Below, in pieces: positions 8,816 to 18,238 of a stretch of DNA of 64,000 nucleotides; within the stretch, counting starts at the first letter, position 1; each line of letters opens with the position of its first letter. The notes beneath the pieces were generated by a model. It was given only the letters and a program-made list of their open reading frames with translations, ran no database searches and was not told where the DNA came from. The stretch covers positions 3,256-67,255 of the forward strand of contig LFSP01000049.1 of NCBI GenBank assembly GCA_001513145.1. Direction: 5' to 3'. The position numbers and the translations under genes were made by a program. Source of the stretch: Clostridia bacterium DTU025. Its GTDB lineage: Bacteria > Bacillota > DTU025.

Positions 8816-8930
8816 TTGGCCGACGCTCACCTGTCGTGCCGACGCGACGCACACGCTATTCAGTCCTGCATAGTACGTTAAGGATTGTGCCGAAAATCAC
8901 TTCCAAGACCCCTTTGTAGCTCCGCAAGGC

Positions 8931-8959
8931 TTGACTGCGGGAAGGAGCACGCGTATAAT
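8931..8959 (+). promoter_or_regulatory. Sigma-70/SigA promoter of the oligopeptide ABC operon
   Basis: TTGACT (8931-8936), 17-base spacer, TATAAT (8954-8959): a near-perfect housekeeping promoter about 50 bp upstream of the peptide-binding-protein gene. Confidence 0.9.
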
Positions 8960-9011
8960 CTACAGAAATACCTGAATAACCCAAGTATGCGTGGATGGAG
9001 GGGGAAGGTAC

Positions 9012-10595
9012 ATGTCCAGAAGGTTGCTGCTCGCCGTGGTGGCGACACTCTTGGTGTCGCTGGTGGCGCTGCCGGCCACAGGAGTGATGCAGTCTCCACA
9101 GAAAGGCGGGATTCTCAGGATCGCCGCAACCACGATCCAGCAGTTGGATCCCTACAAGACGGCTGCGAACGATGAGACCAACGTGATCGGGCTGGTTTTC
9201 GACCCGCTCGTGATCATCGGCAAGGACGGTTTCGAGGCAAAGCCCCACCTGGCGGAGAGCTGGGAGAGGCCTGACGACTACACCTGGATATTCCACCTGC
9301 GTAAGGGCGTCTACTTCCAGGAGGGCAACGCGGTGTTCCCCAAGGGCGCCCGCAGGGAAGTCACCGCCGATGACGTGGTGTACTCCATCAACCGCTTCAT
9401 GAACGTCAGCACGGCCTTCACCATCGGCGAAGTGGACGAAGTGAAGGCCCTCGACAGGTACACCGTGCAGATCACCACCCCCGTGCCCAACCCGTTCCTG
9501 GTGGATGACCCCAACCGTCTGGCGTCTGTGGGCATCGTGCCGAAAGAGGCCGTGGAGAAGCTGGGGGAGGACGGGTTCGCAATGAACCCCATCGGGTCAG
9601 GGCCATTCATACTGAAGAGCTTCGCCCCGGATCAGAGCGTGGTGCTGGAGCGCAACCCTGACTACTGGCTGCCTGTGTATCTGGATGGCGTGGAGTTCGT
9701 GGTGATCCCCGACCCCACGGTTCAGACCATGGCCCTGACCGCAGGCGAGGTTGACGTGGTTCCTTACATCTTCAACGTCGACGCCATGGCAACGCTGTCG
9801 CGGAACCCCAGGCTGCAGATGCTGAGCAGGGGCGGCTCGTATCGTGGAATCGGGTTCAACGTGACCACCCCTCCGTTCGATGAGTTCGCGGTGCGCGACG
9901 CCATCAGCAAGGCCGTGGACATCGATGCGGCGTTCAACGCCGTGGTGGCGCCCCATGGCGAGCGCGCCTATGGGCAGTGCCCGCCCTGGGTGCCGCACGG
10001 CTACGACCCGTCGCTGAAGGAGATATGGAAGTACGACCCGAAGGAGGCCGTGGAGATCCTCAATGCGGCCGGCTTCAGGGACACCAACGGCGACGGCATC
10101 CTGGACCGCAACGGCCAGCCGCTGAAGGTGGAGATCAAGACCACCCCCGGCTCGCAGATACGTGTGCTGACCATCCTCGCTACGCAGCTGAGGCAGATCG
10201 GCATAGACGCCTCCGTGCTGCAGCAGGACGTGGCTGTGTGGGCCGATGACGTCATCAACGGCAACACCGGCGTGTTCTTCGACCTCAGCTTCGCCGGTGC
10301 CACCGGCCTGCACTCGCTGTTCCACTCAAGCGTGATCGGCATGACCAACGGCCATTACTACTCCAACCCGGAGGTCGACTCCTTGCTTGACCAGGCCCTG
10401 TCGACCACCGATCCTGAGGCGATCGCAAGCAACTGGAAGCAGGCGCAGCGGAAGATCATGGAGGACAGGGCGGCGCTGCCTCTCTACTTCGAGTGGGCGT
10501 ACGCCATCGTCAGCGACAAGGTCCACGACTTCGTGCCTGCCTGGGGCGGTCTGCATCTGGTATCGTTGGAGAACAACGTGTGGCTATCAAGGTGA
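9012..10595 (+). CDS. Peptide/nickel-type ABC transporter substrate-binding protein
   Basis: About 527 residues of the SBP family 5 (OppA/DppA, PF00496). N-terminal signal peptide (hydrophobic 4-22) without a clear lipobox cysteine. Typical features: the GILRIA entry strand, NVIGLVFDPLV, LAESWERPDDYTWIFHLRKGV-type core (described by position about 75-100), ADDVVYSINRF and an NPIGSGPFILKSF segment. ATG 9012 is preceded by GGAGGGGGAAGG. It captures peptides or similar solutes outside the cell for the permease/ATPase genes 10717-16155. An exact ligand cannot be assigned; the family also carries nickel, opines and glutathione. Confidence 0.93.
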   Translation: MSRRLLLAVVATLLVSLVALPATGVMQSPQKGGILRIAATTIQQLDPYKTAANDETNVIGLVFDPLVIIGKDGFEAKPHLAESWERPDDYTWIFHLRKGVYFQEGNAVFPKGARREVTADDVVYSINRFMNVSTAFTIGEVDEVKALDRYTVQITTPVPNPFLVDDPNRLASVGIVPKEAVEKLGEDGFAMNPIGSGPFILKSFAPDQSVVLERNPDYWLPVYLDGVEFVVIPDPTVQTMALTAGEVDVVPYIFNVDAMATLSRNPRLQMLSRGGSYRGIGFNVTTPPFDEFAVRDAISKAVDIDAAFNAVVAPHGERAYGQCPPWVPHGYDPSLKEIWKYDPKEAVEILNAAGFRDTNGDGILDRNGQPLKVEIKTTPGSQIRVLTILATQLRQIGIDASVLQQDVAVWADDVINGNTGVFFDLSFAGATGLHSLFHSSVIGMTNGHYYSNPEVDSLLDQALSTTDPEAIASNWKQAQRKIMEDRAALPLYFEWAYAIVSDKVHDFVPAWGGLHLVSLENNVWLSR

Positions 10596-10660
10596 CGCCG
10601 CTCGGGGCTTGCCGCTTGCCTCACGCGGGGTGAGCTAGCCACCTGGTATGCCACCGGGAA

Positions 10661-10685
10661 GGGGGCCGGCTCGACGCCGGCCCCC
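10661..10685 (+). promoter_or_regulatory. Intercistronic stem-loop after the peptide-binding-protein gene
   Basis: GGGGGCCGGC (10661-10670), loop TCGAC, GCCGGCCCCC (10676-10685): a perfect 10-bp G-C stem with no U-tract. It sits between the binding protein and the permeases and probably stabilises the upstream mRNA or attenuates the downstream genes. Confidence 0.6.
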
Positions 10686-10716
10686 TCCGGCGGGCTAGAA
10701 GGGGAGATGCACTGAC

Positions 10717-11664
10717 TTGACTGGATACATCGTTCGCAGGCTCCTCACCACCATTCCTGTGCTCCTGGGCATCACCTTCATAGTGTTCGCCATGGTGAGC
10801 CTGGCGCCGGGGGACGCCATCAGCCTCATGCTGGGCTCGGAAACGGCGAACGTGGCCAATGTAGAGCGCCTGCGCCGGGAGCTGGGGCTTGATCTGCCTT
10901 GGTACGAACAGTACCTGAGGTACATGAAGGGGCTCCTCACTGGCGACATGGGACGGTCCATAACCTACAAGCGGCCGGTGGTGGACATGATACGCGAGCG
11001 CTTCAACAACACGCTGATCCTGGCCGCAAGCTCCACTCTATTCGCACTCGTCATATCTCTTCCGCTGGGCATCGCGGCGGCGTACCAAAGGCGCAGCTGG
11101 ATCGACTACGGCGCTAGCACCCTGGCGATGCTGGGGGTGTCGCTGCCCAGCTTCTACCTGGGCCTCCTGCTGATCATCGTGTTCGGACTCAACCTGGGCT
11201 GGCTTCCCATACGGGGGATGGCTTCCCGCAGCGCCAGCCTGGGCACGTACATCAGGCACCTGATACTGCCGTCCGTGACTTTGGGCAGCGGCCTTGCTGG
11301 CATACTCACGAGGCTCACGCGCTCGTCGGTGCTGGAGGCGCTGTCGCAGGATTACGTGAGGACCGCCAGGGCCAAGGGCGTTGGCGAGCGCAAGGTGCTT
11401 TACAAGCACGCCCTCAGGAACGCGCTGCTTCCCGTGACCACCACCTTCGGCCTGCAGTTCGGCGGGCTGTTGGGGGGAGCTGCGATCATCGAGACCATCT
11501 TCTCCTGGCCCGGCGTGGGGATGCTGGCAGTGAACGCGGTGAAACAGAGGGATATCCCGCTGATACAAGGCACGACGCTGGTGTTCGCTCTAGGCTTCGT
11601 GCTGGTGACTTTGGTGGTGGACATCTTGTACGTAGCAATAGATCCGAGGATCCGCTATGAGTAG
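10717..11664 (+). CDS. Oligopeptide ABC transporter permease, DppB/OppB type
   Basis: 315 residues, six predicted transmembrane segments, with the BPD_transp_1 signature (EAA loop region LRNALLPVTTTFG and the preceding DYVRTARAKGVGERKV). N-terminus YIVRRLLTTIPVLLGITFIV is typical of DppB proteins, as is the conserved PGD motif (APGDAI). TTG start at 10717 with AGGGGAG about 11 bases upstream. Its stop overlaps the start of the second permease by 8 bases, showing translational coupling. Confidence 0.94.
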   Translation: MTGYIVRRLLTTIPVLLGITFIVFAMVSLAPGDAISLMLGSETANVANVERLRRELGLDLPWYEQYLRYMKGLLTGDMGRSITYKRPVVDMIRERFNNTLILAASSTLFALVISLPLGIAAAYQRRSWIDYGASTLAMLGVSLPSFYLGLLLIIVFGLNLGWLPIRGMASRSASLGTYIRHLILPSVTLGSGLAGILTRLTRSSVLEALSQDYVRTARAKGVGERKVLYKHALRNALLPVTTTFGLQFGGLLGGAAIIETIFSWPGVGMLAVNAVKQRDIPLIQGTTLVFALGFVLVTLVVDILYVAIDPRIRYE

Positions 11665-12544
11665 GGATATGAGCAGGGAAGAGAAGACCGCCAGATCCGA
11701 GCTGGCGCATCTGGTAAAGGTGTTCCTCAGGCACCGGCTGGGCGTTGTCGGGCTGGTGATGCTGAGTTGTTTCGTTCTTGCCGCGGTGTTCGCCCCGGTG
11801 GTGGCCCCCTACGACCCGCTGGAGATGGACCTGTTGAACCCCTTCGCACCTCCGGGCTCTCCGGGGCACCTTCTGGGCACCGATAACTACGGGCGCGACA
11901 TCCTTTCGCGTCTGATTCACGGCTCCAGGATATCGCTGCTCATAGGCATCGTGGCCGTGACCATAGCGGCCGTGCTGGGCTCGTGCCTGGGGCTGTTGGC
12001 AGGCTACTACGGAGGATGGGTGGACGCGCTGGTGATGCGCCTAGTTGAGGTGTTCTACGCGTTCCCCTTCCTGATACTTGTCATCGGCGTCATGGCCGTG
12101 CTTGGGCCGAGCATCTACAACGTCATGATCGTGCTGGGTGTGGTGAGCTGGCCGCTTTACGCGAGGCTGGTTAGGGCGCAGGTGATGGCGCTGAAGTCGG
12201 AAGATTTCGTCAAGGCGGCGACGGCTATGGGGCTGTCAGATGCCAGGATCATGTTCAGGCACATCCTGCCCAACGTGCTGACGCCGGTGATAGTATCGGC
12301 CACGCTGGGCATTCCTGGGGCCATACTCTCGTCGGCAGCCCTGGGATTCCTGGGCTTCGGCGTGCAGCCACCGTGGCCCGAATGGGGCGCCATGGTGAGC
12401 GAGGCCAAGGACTTCATGCTTATCGACTCCAACATGATTATCTGGCCAGGCATGTGCGTTTTCCTCGTTGTGCTCAGCTTCAATTTTGTCGGGGACGCCG
12501 TGCGCGACGCCTTGGACCCGCGCCTGGCCAAGCAGTTACACTGA
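11657..12544 (+). CDS. Oligopeptide ABC transporter permease, DppC/OppC type
   Basis: 295 residues with an N-terminal cytosolic segment, an OppC-type N-terminal helix and the motif HLLGTDNYGRDILSRLIHGS found in DppC proteins, followed by the permease EAA loop (KAATAMGLSDARIMFRHILP). Overlaps the preceding permease by 8 bp. The two permeases form the heterodimeric channel fed by the binding protein at 9012. The ribosome binding site lies inside the end of the upstream gene. Confidence 0.94.
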   Translation: MSRDMSREEKTARSELAHLVKVFLRHRLGVVGLVMLSCFVLAAVFAPVVAPYDPLEMDLLNPFAPPGSPGHLLGTDNYGRDILSRLIHGSRISLLIGIVAVTIAAVLGSCLGLLAGYYGGWVDALVMRLVEVFYAFPFLILVIGVMAVLGPSIYNVMIVLGVVSWPLYARLVRAQVMALKSEDFVKAATAMGLSDARIMFRHILPNVLTPVIVSATLGIPGAILSSAALGFLGFGVQPPWPEWGAMVSEAKDFMLIDSNMIIWPGMCVFLVVLSFNFVGDAVRDALDPRLAKQLH

Positions 12545-12557
12545 GGGAGGCTTCACG

Positions 12558-13985
12558 ATGAGCAGGTTTGACAAGATAGAGGAGCTCATTGATCGGGTGC
12601 CAGAGTACTCGGTGTTCGTCACCGTAGACGAGCTCTACGCCAGGGCAGCGCAGGTTGCGGCCAAGGCGCCGGAGCTGGCCGAGCTCCGCGTGGTGGGCAA
12701 GTCCACCAAGGGAAGCGACATCCCCATGCTGACTGTGGGGCGCGGCCCCGTGAGCATCCTGGTGTTCGCGTGCCCGCATCCCAACGAGCCCATCGGGGCG
12801 ATGATGACGTACTTCCTCATGGAGGAGCTTATCGAGAACCCGTTGCTGCGGGAGGGCCGCGCTTGGCACATACTGCCCTGCGTGGACCCTGACGGCACCA
12901 GGCTCAACGAGGGATGGTTCAAGGGCCCGTTCACCATAAGGAACTACGCCAAGGGATTCTACCGGCCGAAGCCCCAGGATCAGGTGGAGTGGACCTTCCC
13001 CATCACATACAAGACCCTGTCGTGGACGACGCCGAAGCCCGAGACGCAGGCGCTGATGGAGGCCATCCTCATGGCCAAGCCGGACGTGATGTACTCGCTT
13101 CACAACGCCGGGTTCGGCGGCGCCTACTACTACGTCTCGCACGAGCTTCCGGCCGAGTGCTACGAGGAGCTGCGGCGCATCCCTGTGGCGAGGGGAATCG
13201 AGCTTTCACTGGGCGAGCCGGAGATGCCGTGGGTTGAGGAGCTGAGCCCTGCGGTGTACAAGACCACCTCCACGGTGGACTCGTACGAATACTTCGCCAA
13301 GTTCGCGCCGGGCGACCCGGCGGAGTTCGTCGTGGCCGGCGCCGGCAGCACGGAGTGGGCGCAGTCACAGAGGGATTTGTTCAGCCTGGTCACGGAGGTG
13401 CCATACTTCACGTCTCCCAAGACCAGCGACCAGAATCCCGTGGCGCGGGCGCGGCGAGACGTGCTGCTTGAGGGGCTGGAGCGCTCGCGCGAGATCTACG
13501 GGCTGGTCAACGCCATGCTGGAGCGCACGAAAGGGAAGCTCGACGCCGGCGACGCGCCGCTTCTGTGGGAGGCGGTAGCCACCTTCGTCGACTCGGGCCT
13601 GAAGTCGCTGCCCAGCCAGGAGCGGTGGGCCCGGGAGACGCCCGGGATGGAAGCTCCGGCCACCGTGGCGCAGGAGGCCGACTCGCTGTACATCAGGGTC
13701 TTCTACCAGATGCTCATCGCGTCGATGCTGTCGAGGGCCATCAAGATGCAGCTGTCTGCGGAAGGGGCCGGAGGCGACGCCGAGAGTGGAGAAAACGCCG
13801 GTGATGCCGCGGGCGAGGGCGCAGCCTCGGAGCTGGCTGCCGTCGGGCGTGAGCTGGATGCTGCCATTGACGGCTGGGCGTCTGACATAGAAAGAAATCT
13901 CAGCTACGAGGTGGTGCCCATCAGGAACCTGGTGCAAGTGCAGTACGGGGCGCTGCTGGCGGTGCTGGAGTGCAGAGGGATGTGA
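12558..13985 (+). CDS. M14-family zinc carboxypeptidase-like protein inside the peptide transporter operon
   Basis: 475 residues without a signal peptide, hence probably cytosolic. Zinc ligands of the M14 family are visible: H74-P-N-E77 (in [11 protein letters not shown]) and H182 (in [12 protein letters not shown]), with an active-site region further on (VTEVPYF). A low-complexity Gly/Ala/Glu linker lies near 400-420. ATG 12558 has GGGAGG 8 bases upstream. Lying between the permease and ATPase genes of an oligopeptide ABC transporter, it probably trims or deacylates the imported ligand; exact specificity is unknown. Longer than most single-domain M14 enzymes because of a C-terminal helical extension. 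Confidence 0.83.
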   Translation: MSRFDKIEELIDRVPEYSVFVTVDELYARAAQVAAKAPELAELRVVGKSTKGSDIPMLTVGRGPVSILVFACPHPNEPIGAMMTYFLMEELIENPLLREGRAWHILPCVDPDGTRLNEGWFKGPFTIRNYAKGFYRPKPQDQVEWTFPITYKTLSWTTPKPETQALMEAILMAKPDVMYSLHNAGFGGAYYYVSHELPAECYEELRRIPVARGIELSLGEPEMPWVEELSPAVYKTTSTVDSYEYFAKFAPGDPAEFVVAGAGSTEWAQSQRDLFSLVTEVPYFTSPKTSDQNPVARARRDVLLEGLERSREIYGLVNAMLERTKGKLDAGDAPLLWEAVATFVDSGLKSLPSQERWARETPGMEAPATVAQEADSLYIRVFYQMLIASMLSRAIKMQLSAEGAGGDAESGENAGDAAGEGAASELAAVGRELDAAIDGWASDIERNLSYEVVPIRNLVQVQYGALLAVLECRGM

Positions 13986-13996
13986 GGTGGCACCAA

Positions 13997-15055
13997 GTGC
14001 CTGGTAACCGGGAGCCGCTGCTTAGGGTGGAGGACCTCGTCACCAAGTTCGTCACTGAAGATGGCGTCGTCACGGCGGTGGACGGCGTGAGCTTCGAGAT
14101 ATACCCAGGCGAAACCCTGGGCATCGTGGGCGAGAGCGGGTCAGGCAAGAGCGTGACCAGCCTGTCGGTGATGAGGCTGATTCCGAACCCGCCGGGTAGG
14201 ATCGAGTCGGGGCGAGTGCTGTTCGGCGGGAGAGACCTGCTGGCCCTGAGCGAGCAGGAGATGCGAAAGATACGCGGCAACGACATAGCCATGATATTCC
14301 AGGAGCCTATGACCAGCCTCAACCCCGTGTTCACGGTGGGCGACCAGATAGCGGAGGCCATTCGGCTGCACCAGCACGCGGGGCCGAAGGAGGCCAGGGA
14401 GCTGGCCATCGAGATGCTGAGGAAGGTGGGGATACCCTGGCCGGAAAAGCGGGTTGACCAGTATCCCCACCAGATGAGCGGCGGCATGAGGCAGAGGGTG
14501 ATGATAGCCATGGCCATCTCCTGCAACCCGGCGCTGCTCATCGCGGATGAGCCCACCACGGCGCTGGATGTGACGATCCAGGCGCAGATTCTGGACCTCA
14601 TCAGGCAGCTCAGGGCCGAGAGGAACGCGTCCGTGATGCTGATCACCCATGACTTGGGCGTGATCGCAGAGATGGCCGATAGGGTGATCGTGATGTACGC
14701 GTCGCAGGTTGTGGAGACAGGCGATGTGGAGGCCATTTTCGAGCGGCCATTGCACCCGTATACCAGGGGCTTGCTGGATTCCGTGCCGAAGCTTCACGCA
14801 GACGCGGAGAGGCTGCATTCCATCGATGGAGTGGTGCCGTCGCCTTTCGAGACGCTGCCGGGCTGCAGGTTCGCGCCCAGGTGCCCGCTGGCTAGCGACG
14901 AGTGCGTGGACGGCGTGCCGGAGCTGCGGGATGTTGGCGGCGGCAGGCAGGTCAGATGCATCAAGGTGGATGCGGGAGCGGGCGCAGTAGCAGGAGCAGC
15001 AGCAGGCGCCGGAGCTGCGAAGGGAAAGGGGGCGGCGTCGGAATGGTCGGCGTGA
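13997..15055 (+). CDS. Oligopeptide ABC transporter ATP-binding protein, DppD/OppD type
   Basis: About 352 residues. Walker [10 protein letters not shown]-loop [10 protein letters not shown], signature SGGMRQR, Walker [13 protein letters not shown] and the D/H-loop ITHDLGV are all intact. The C-terminal oligopeptide-transporter extension contains the cysteine motif C-x5-C-x6-C ([14 protein letters not shown]), which in DppD/OppD relatives can bind a [4Fe-4S] cluster. The tail is a low-complexity Gly/Ala stretch. GTG 13997 has GTGAGGTGG about 8 bases upstream; an in-frame GTG at 13970 would overlap the peptidase gene. Pairs with the following ATPase. Confidence 0.94.
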   Translation: MPGNREPLLRVEDLVTKFVTEDGVVTAVDGVSFEIYPGETLGIVGESGSGKSVTSLSVMRLIPNPPGRIESGRVLFGGRDLLALSEQEMRKIRGNDIAMIFQEPMTSLNPVFTVGDQIAEAIRLHQHAGPKEARELAIEMLRKVGIPWPEKRVDQYPHQMSGGMRQRVMIAMAISCNPALLIADEPTTALDVTIQAQILDLIRQLRAERNASVMLITHDLGVIAEMADRVIVMYASQVVETGDVEAIFERPLHPYTRGLLDSVPKLHADAERLHSIDGVVPSPFETLPGCRFAPRCPLASDECVDGVPELRDVGGGRQVRCIKVDAGAGAVAGAAAGAGAAKGKGAASEWSA

Positions 15056-16155
15056 GCAGGCAGGGGCAGGCGGGAGCGCGGGCGCCGGCGCGGGCGCACG
15101 TGCAGCCGGATACGCGGGCCCAGGCAGAGGCCGCGGTGCAGGCCCGGACGCAGGCCGCAGTTGAGGTGCGAAAGCCCGCCCCGCTGCTGGTTGTGAAGGA
15201 CCTGGTGAAGCACTACCCGGTCACGCAGGGCATCCTCCGCAGGCGGCAGGTCGCGTCGGTGCGGGCCGTCGACGGCATTTCCTTCGAGGTGTATCAGGGC
15301 GAAACCCTGGGCCTCGTGGGTGAGAGCGGCTGCGGAAAGTCCACCACCGGCAGGGTGCTGATGAGGCTGGAGGAGCCCACGTCCGGCAAGGTGTGGTTCG
15401 ACGGCACAGACTGGTTTTCCCTGAGCCAGCGTGAGCTGAGGGCCAGGCGCCGCGAGATGCAGATAGTCTTCCAGGACCCGTTCTCCTCCCTGAACCCCAG
15501 GATGACGGTGGGCCAGATCCTCGGCGAGCCCATGTACATGCACGGCATCGCGCGAGGCGCGGAGCTGCAGCGCCGCATTGAGCACCTCCTGGAGGTTGTG
15601 GGGCTTGACCGCTCCCACGGCCGCAGGTACCCCCACGAGTTTTCAGGCGGACAGCGCCAGCGGATAGGCGTGGCCCGGGCGCTGGCGCTCAACCCGAAGC
15701 TCATCATCTTGGACGAGCCTGTGTCGGCGCTGGACGTTTCGGTGCAGGCCCAGGTGATCAACCTTCTCACCGACCTGCAGCGAGAGTTCGGCCTCACTTA
15801 CGTGTTCATAGCCCACGACCTCGCTGTGGTGAGGCACATCAGCGACCGCGTGGCCGTGATGTACCTGGGCAAGATCGTGGAGATGGCCGACAAGACGTCG
15901 CTCTACTCCAACCCTCTCCACCCTTACACCGAGGCACTGCTCTCGGCGGTGCCCATCCCCAACCCCAGGGGCAGGGCGGAGCGCAGGCGCATCATCCTTG
16001 AGGGCGACGTGCCCAGCCCGGTGGCGCCTCCGTCAGGGTGCCGGTTTCACACCCGCTGCCCCCTGGCGCGCGACGTATGCAAGAAGGAGACTCCGCCCAT
16101 GGTTGACGTGGGCGGCGGGCACCTGTGTGCCTGCTGGGTGCGGGCCGACGTGTAA
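15043..16155 (+). CDS. Oligopeptide ABC transporter ATP-binding protein, DppF/OppF type
   Basis: About 370 residues. An Ala/Arg/Gln-rich N-terminal extension of some 40 residues precedes the ABC domain: Walker [21 protein letters not shown], signature SGGQRQR, Walker [15 protein letters not shown] and IAHDLAVV. The C-terminus carries the oligopeptide-family cysteine motif ([14 protein letters not shown]). Starts 13 bases inside the preceding gene (ATG 15043; GTG 15052 is an alternative). Last gene of the transporter operon. Confidence 0.94.
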   Translation: MVGVSRQGQAGARAPARAHVQPDTRAQAEAAVQARTQAAVEVRKPAPLLVVKDLVKHYPVTQGILRRRQVASVRAVDGISFEVYQGETLGLVGESGCGKSTTGRVLMRLEEPTSGKVWFDGTDWFSLSQRELRARRREMQIVFQDPFSSLNPRMTVGQILGEPMYMHGIARGAELQRRIEHLLEVVGLDRSHGRRYPHEFSGGQRQRIGVARALALNPKLIILDEPVSALDVSVQAQVINLLTDLQREFGLTYVFIAHDLAVVRHISDRVAVMYLGKIVEMADKTSLYSNPLHPYTEALLSAVPIPNPRGRAERRRIILEGDVPSPVAPPSGCRFHTRCPLARDVCKKETPPMVDVGGGHLCACWVRADV

Positions 16156-16385
16156 ACCCGGGATGACGGATGCATGGACGTGTCGCGTCAGACCACATGA
16201 TACAGCTGCGGCTGCCCATGCGAACGCCGCAACCGCCGCGCGTTTGGTGCGCCGTTTGAAGCCGTTTGAAGCGGAAGCCTCATGCTGATGGGCTACCCAG
16301 CGGGGTGACGACATTACAATTCGCAGAGGCATTGCTGATGAAATCGACCCTTAGAGTCCATACATAGTTGAATAATCAACACAAA

Positions 16386-16417
16386 GCCGGCACCGCGCCG
16401 CCACGCGGAAAGCCGGC
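16386..16417 (+). terminator. Two-step hairpin, probable terminator for the oligopeptide operon
   Basis: Outer stem GCCGGC/GCCGGC and inner stem CCGCG/CGCGG with a 6-base loop, followed by CCTTTCTCTC. Lies about 230 bp after the last ABC gene. Moderate pyrimidine tail only. Confidence 0.45.
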
Positions 16418-16528
16418 CCTTTCTCTCCATCGAAGACGCCCAGCTCAGCGCGCCACCGCTGACCAACCAGAAATCGGCATGTCACCCCGCGGCGCCCCCA
16501 GACCCGTCTCCAAAGACCATTATGCAGG

Positions 16529-16594
16529 TTTCGTTACGAAAGACAGACCTTTACCCCAGAATTATGACGAAAGGCACCCCGTTTCGTTACGGAC
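16529..16594. promoter_or_regulatory. Repeated operator-like palindrome TTTCGT-T-ACGAAA
   Basis: A 13-bp palindrome TTTCGTTACGAAA at 16529-16541 recurs in degenerate form at 16582-16594 (TTTCGTTACGGAC), and an inverted half-site (ATGACGAAAGG) lies between. This looks like a cluster of repressor sites, but no promoter or gene start is obvious next to it. Confidence 0.35.
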
Positions 16595-16669
16595 TCACCA
16601 CTTCGAGCTAGCCCGCCCTGGCGAAAACGCTTCGTTCCACACTCAGGGGCAGATGCAGTAGACACCATA

Positions 16670-16697
16670 ACAGCCCCGCCTACACGTGCGGGGCTGT
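16670..16697 (-). terminator. Terminator of the FMN-binding/ApbE operon
   Basis: ACAGCCCCGC (16670-16679) and GCGGGGCTGT (16688-16697) form a perfect 10-bp stem with an 8-base loop, 37 bp after the end of the minus-strand FMN-binding gene. The minus-strand tail reads TATGG, so the U-tract is weak. Confidence 0.65.
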
Positions 16698-16733
16698 CTC
16701 GTGCGTTGACCCGTTCCTACTCGACGCACAGGG

Positions 16734-17117
16734 CTACTTCGCCTTCTCCAGCGCGTTCTCGATGGACTTCAAGTACGCCTTCATCGTCACCGTGGCGCCG
16801 CTGATCACGTCCACCTGAAGCGTCTGCCGCTCGATCACCGACTTCATGGTCTGCTCCGTCCACTCAGGCTTCGGAAACATGACGTCCTTGGTCACTCGGA
16901 TGTCGCTGACCCTGCCCGACTCCACCTTCACCTGGACCTCATTGGTCCACCGCCCCGCCCTGTGGGCGCCGGTGTAAACCCCGTCCTTCAGGCGCGAGAA
17001 GTCGATGGCCCCGACCTGCACGTTCTTGCCGGCAGAAAGGCCAGCTGTGAGCAACGCGATGGCCGCCACCACCAGCACCGCGATGCCCGCCAGGGCATAG
17101 ATGATCACCTTGGGCAC
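16734..17117 (-). CDS. Membrane-anchored FMN-binding domain protein
   Basis: 127 residues: an uncleaved N-terminal helix (about 5-27) followed by one FMN-binding domain (PF04205). The flavinylation motif SGATVT near residue 105-110 contains the Thr to which FMN is joined by ApbE through a phosphodiester bond. The domain should face the outside of the membrane and act as an electron carrier. Downstream partner of the apbE gene (27 bp gap, same strand), so the two form a writer/substrate pair. No other electron-transfer gene is adjacent. Confidence 0.9.
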   Translation of the reverse strand: MPKVIIYALAGIAVLVVAAIALLTAGLSAGKNVQVGAIDFSRLKDGVYTGAHRAGRWTNEVQVKVESGRVSDIRVTKDVMFPKPEWTEQTMKSVIERQTLQVDVISGATVTMKAYLKSIENALEKAK

Positions 17118-17144
17118 GATACCGCCTTCTTTCTGGCTAGCTTC

Positions 17145-18191
17145 CTAGAATGTGCGCACCTGGGCCCCGCCCGCCACGACAAGCCGCGGCAAGAGGCTTC
17201 GGGATGCCCATATGCTGAGGTTTTCGTCGATCAGCACGGCTCCGACGATGTCGTGCTGAGCAAGGTAAGTTATGCCCAGGTCAAGGCCTGCCACGAACGC
17301 CAGAGTCGACAGCGCGTCAGCCTGCATCGAGCTTTCCGCCACCACCGTGACGCTCACCAGTCCTGAGCTCGCAGGGTACCCAGTTCGGGGATCTAGGATA
17401 TGGCACCTGCAGACGCCCAGCCCATCCACGAAGAACCGCTCGTAGTCGCCGGACGTCACCACCGACACGCCGCTTGCCTGAACCGCCGCGATGAGCTCTC
17501 CAGACGCCCTCGGATGCCTGATCCCCACCTGCCACGGCGAACCGTCAGGACGTCCTCCCACAGTGGCCACGTTCCCTCCGATGTTGGTGAAGGCGCTCCT
17601 CACGCCCGCGTGCCGCAGCTCCGCCGCGAACGCGTCAGCGGCGTAGCCTTTGGCCACGCCGCCAAGGTCTATAGACTGCCCCGGCCTCCGCAGTCTCGCC
17701 CGGCCGCGTAGAGGGTCCAGCTCCACATCTGCGTAGTCCACAAGCTGAAGGCAGCGGCGGATCTCGTCTTCGTCGGGGATCGCCGCGATCGACGCGGCGC
17801 GATGCCAGCCGTCGGCTCCGCTTCCGGCGCCGTCGACCTCTCCGCCACTCCCCGCGCCTTCCGCTAGCTGGCGCGTGGCCACAGCCCAAAGGTCCACCAG
17901 CGGGCCAACCGTCACGTCGAAGAGCCGTTCGCACGAGCGCGAAAGCTCCGTGGAAAACTTCAGCACCGCGAACACCTCCGGGCCCACGGCGGCGTCCGAA
18001 GCCCCCGCAAGGCGGTTCACGGTGCTGATCTCGCTTTCAGGCACGAATCGGCTCATCACGGCTTCCAGCTCTGTGGCGCGCCACACGACGACTTCCAGAG
18101 CCCGTCTGGCGTTGGGCCCGAAGGCCCTGTGCGTCATGACGGTTCCCATGCCCTCGTGGGTGCGTTCCGCGTATCCTGCGTCAATGCCCAT
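17145..18191 (-). CDS. apbE: ApbE-type FAD:protein FMN transferase
   Basis: 348 residues of the ApbE family, which moves FMN from FAD onto Thr/Ser of FMN-binding domains using Mg2+. Seen: MGTVMTHRAFG near the N-terminus, RLFDVTVGPLVDLW, SIDLGGVAKGYAAD and NIGGNVATVGG, all characteristic. A Gly/Ser-rich insertion lies near 110-130. No lipobox or signal peptide is visible at this start (ATG 18191) and no upstream in-frame start exists, although its likely substrate at 16734 should be extracytoplasmic. Start supported only by a weak ribosome binding site. Confidence 0.93.
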   Translation of the reverse strand: MGIDAGYAERTHEGMGTVMTHRAFGPNARRALEVVVWRATELEAVMSRFVPESEISTVNRLAGASDAAVGPEVFAVLKFSTELSRSCERLFDVTVGPLVDLWAVATRQLAEGAGSGGEVDGAGSGADGWHRAASIAAIPDEDEIRRCLQLVDYADVELDPLRGRARLRRPGQSIDLGGVAKGYAADAFAAELRHAGVRSAFTNIGGNVATVGGRPDGSPWQVGIRHPRASGELIAAVQASGVSVVTSGDYERFFVDGLGVCRCHILDPRTGYPASSGLVSVTVVAESSMQADALSTLAFVAGLDLGITYLAQHDIVGAVLIDENLSIWASRSLLPRLVVAGGAQVRTF

Positions 18192-18238
18192 GTGGCCAAC
18201 CCCCGTCGGGCGGCGTTCAGTCTCCGGAGACCGTAAGG

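Larger units (their letters stand above)
16156..16733. other. Gene-poor convergent intergenic region
   Basis: 578 bases between the converging oligopeptide and FMN/ApbE operons. It holds a tandem 10-bp repeat (GCCGTTTGAA twice, 16251-16270), two hairpins (16386-16417 and 16670-16697) and repeated operator-like palindromes (16529-16594). An open frame at 16368-16661 has no ribosome binding site and I do not regard it as a gene. Confidence 0.5.

Noticed and set aside
16368-16661. 97-codon open frame in the convergent region
   Set aside because: TTG start without ribosome binding site, Pro/Arg/His-rich translation and no recognisable domain; lies over hairpins and operator-like repeats.
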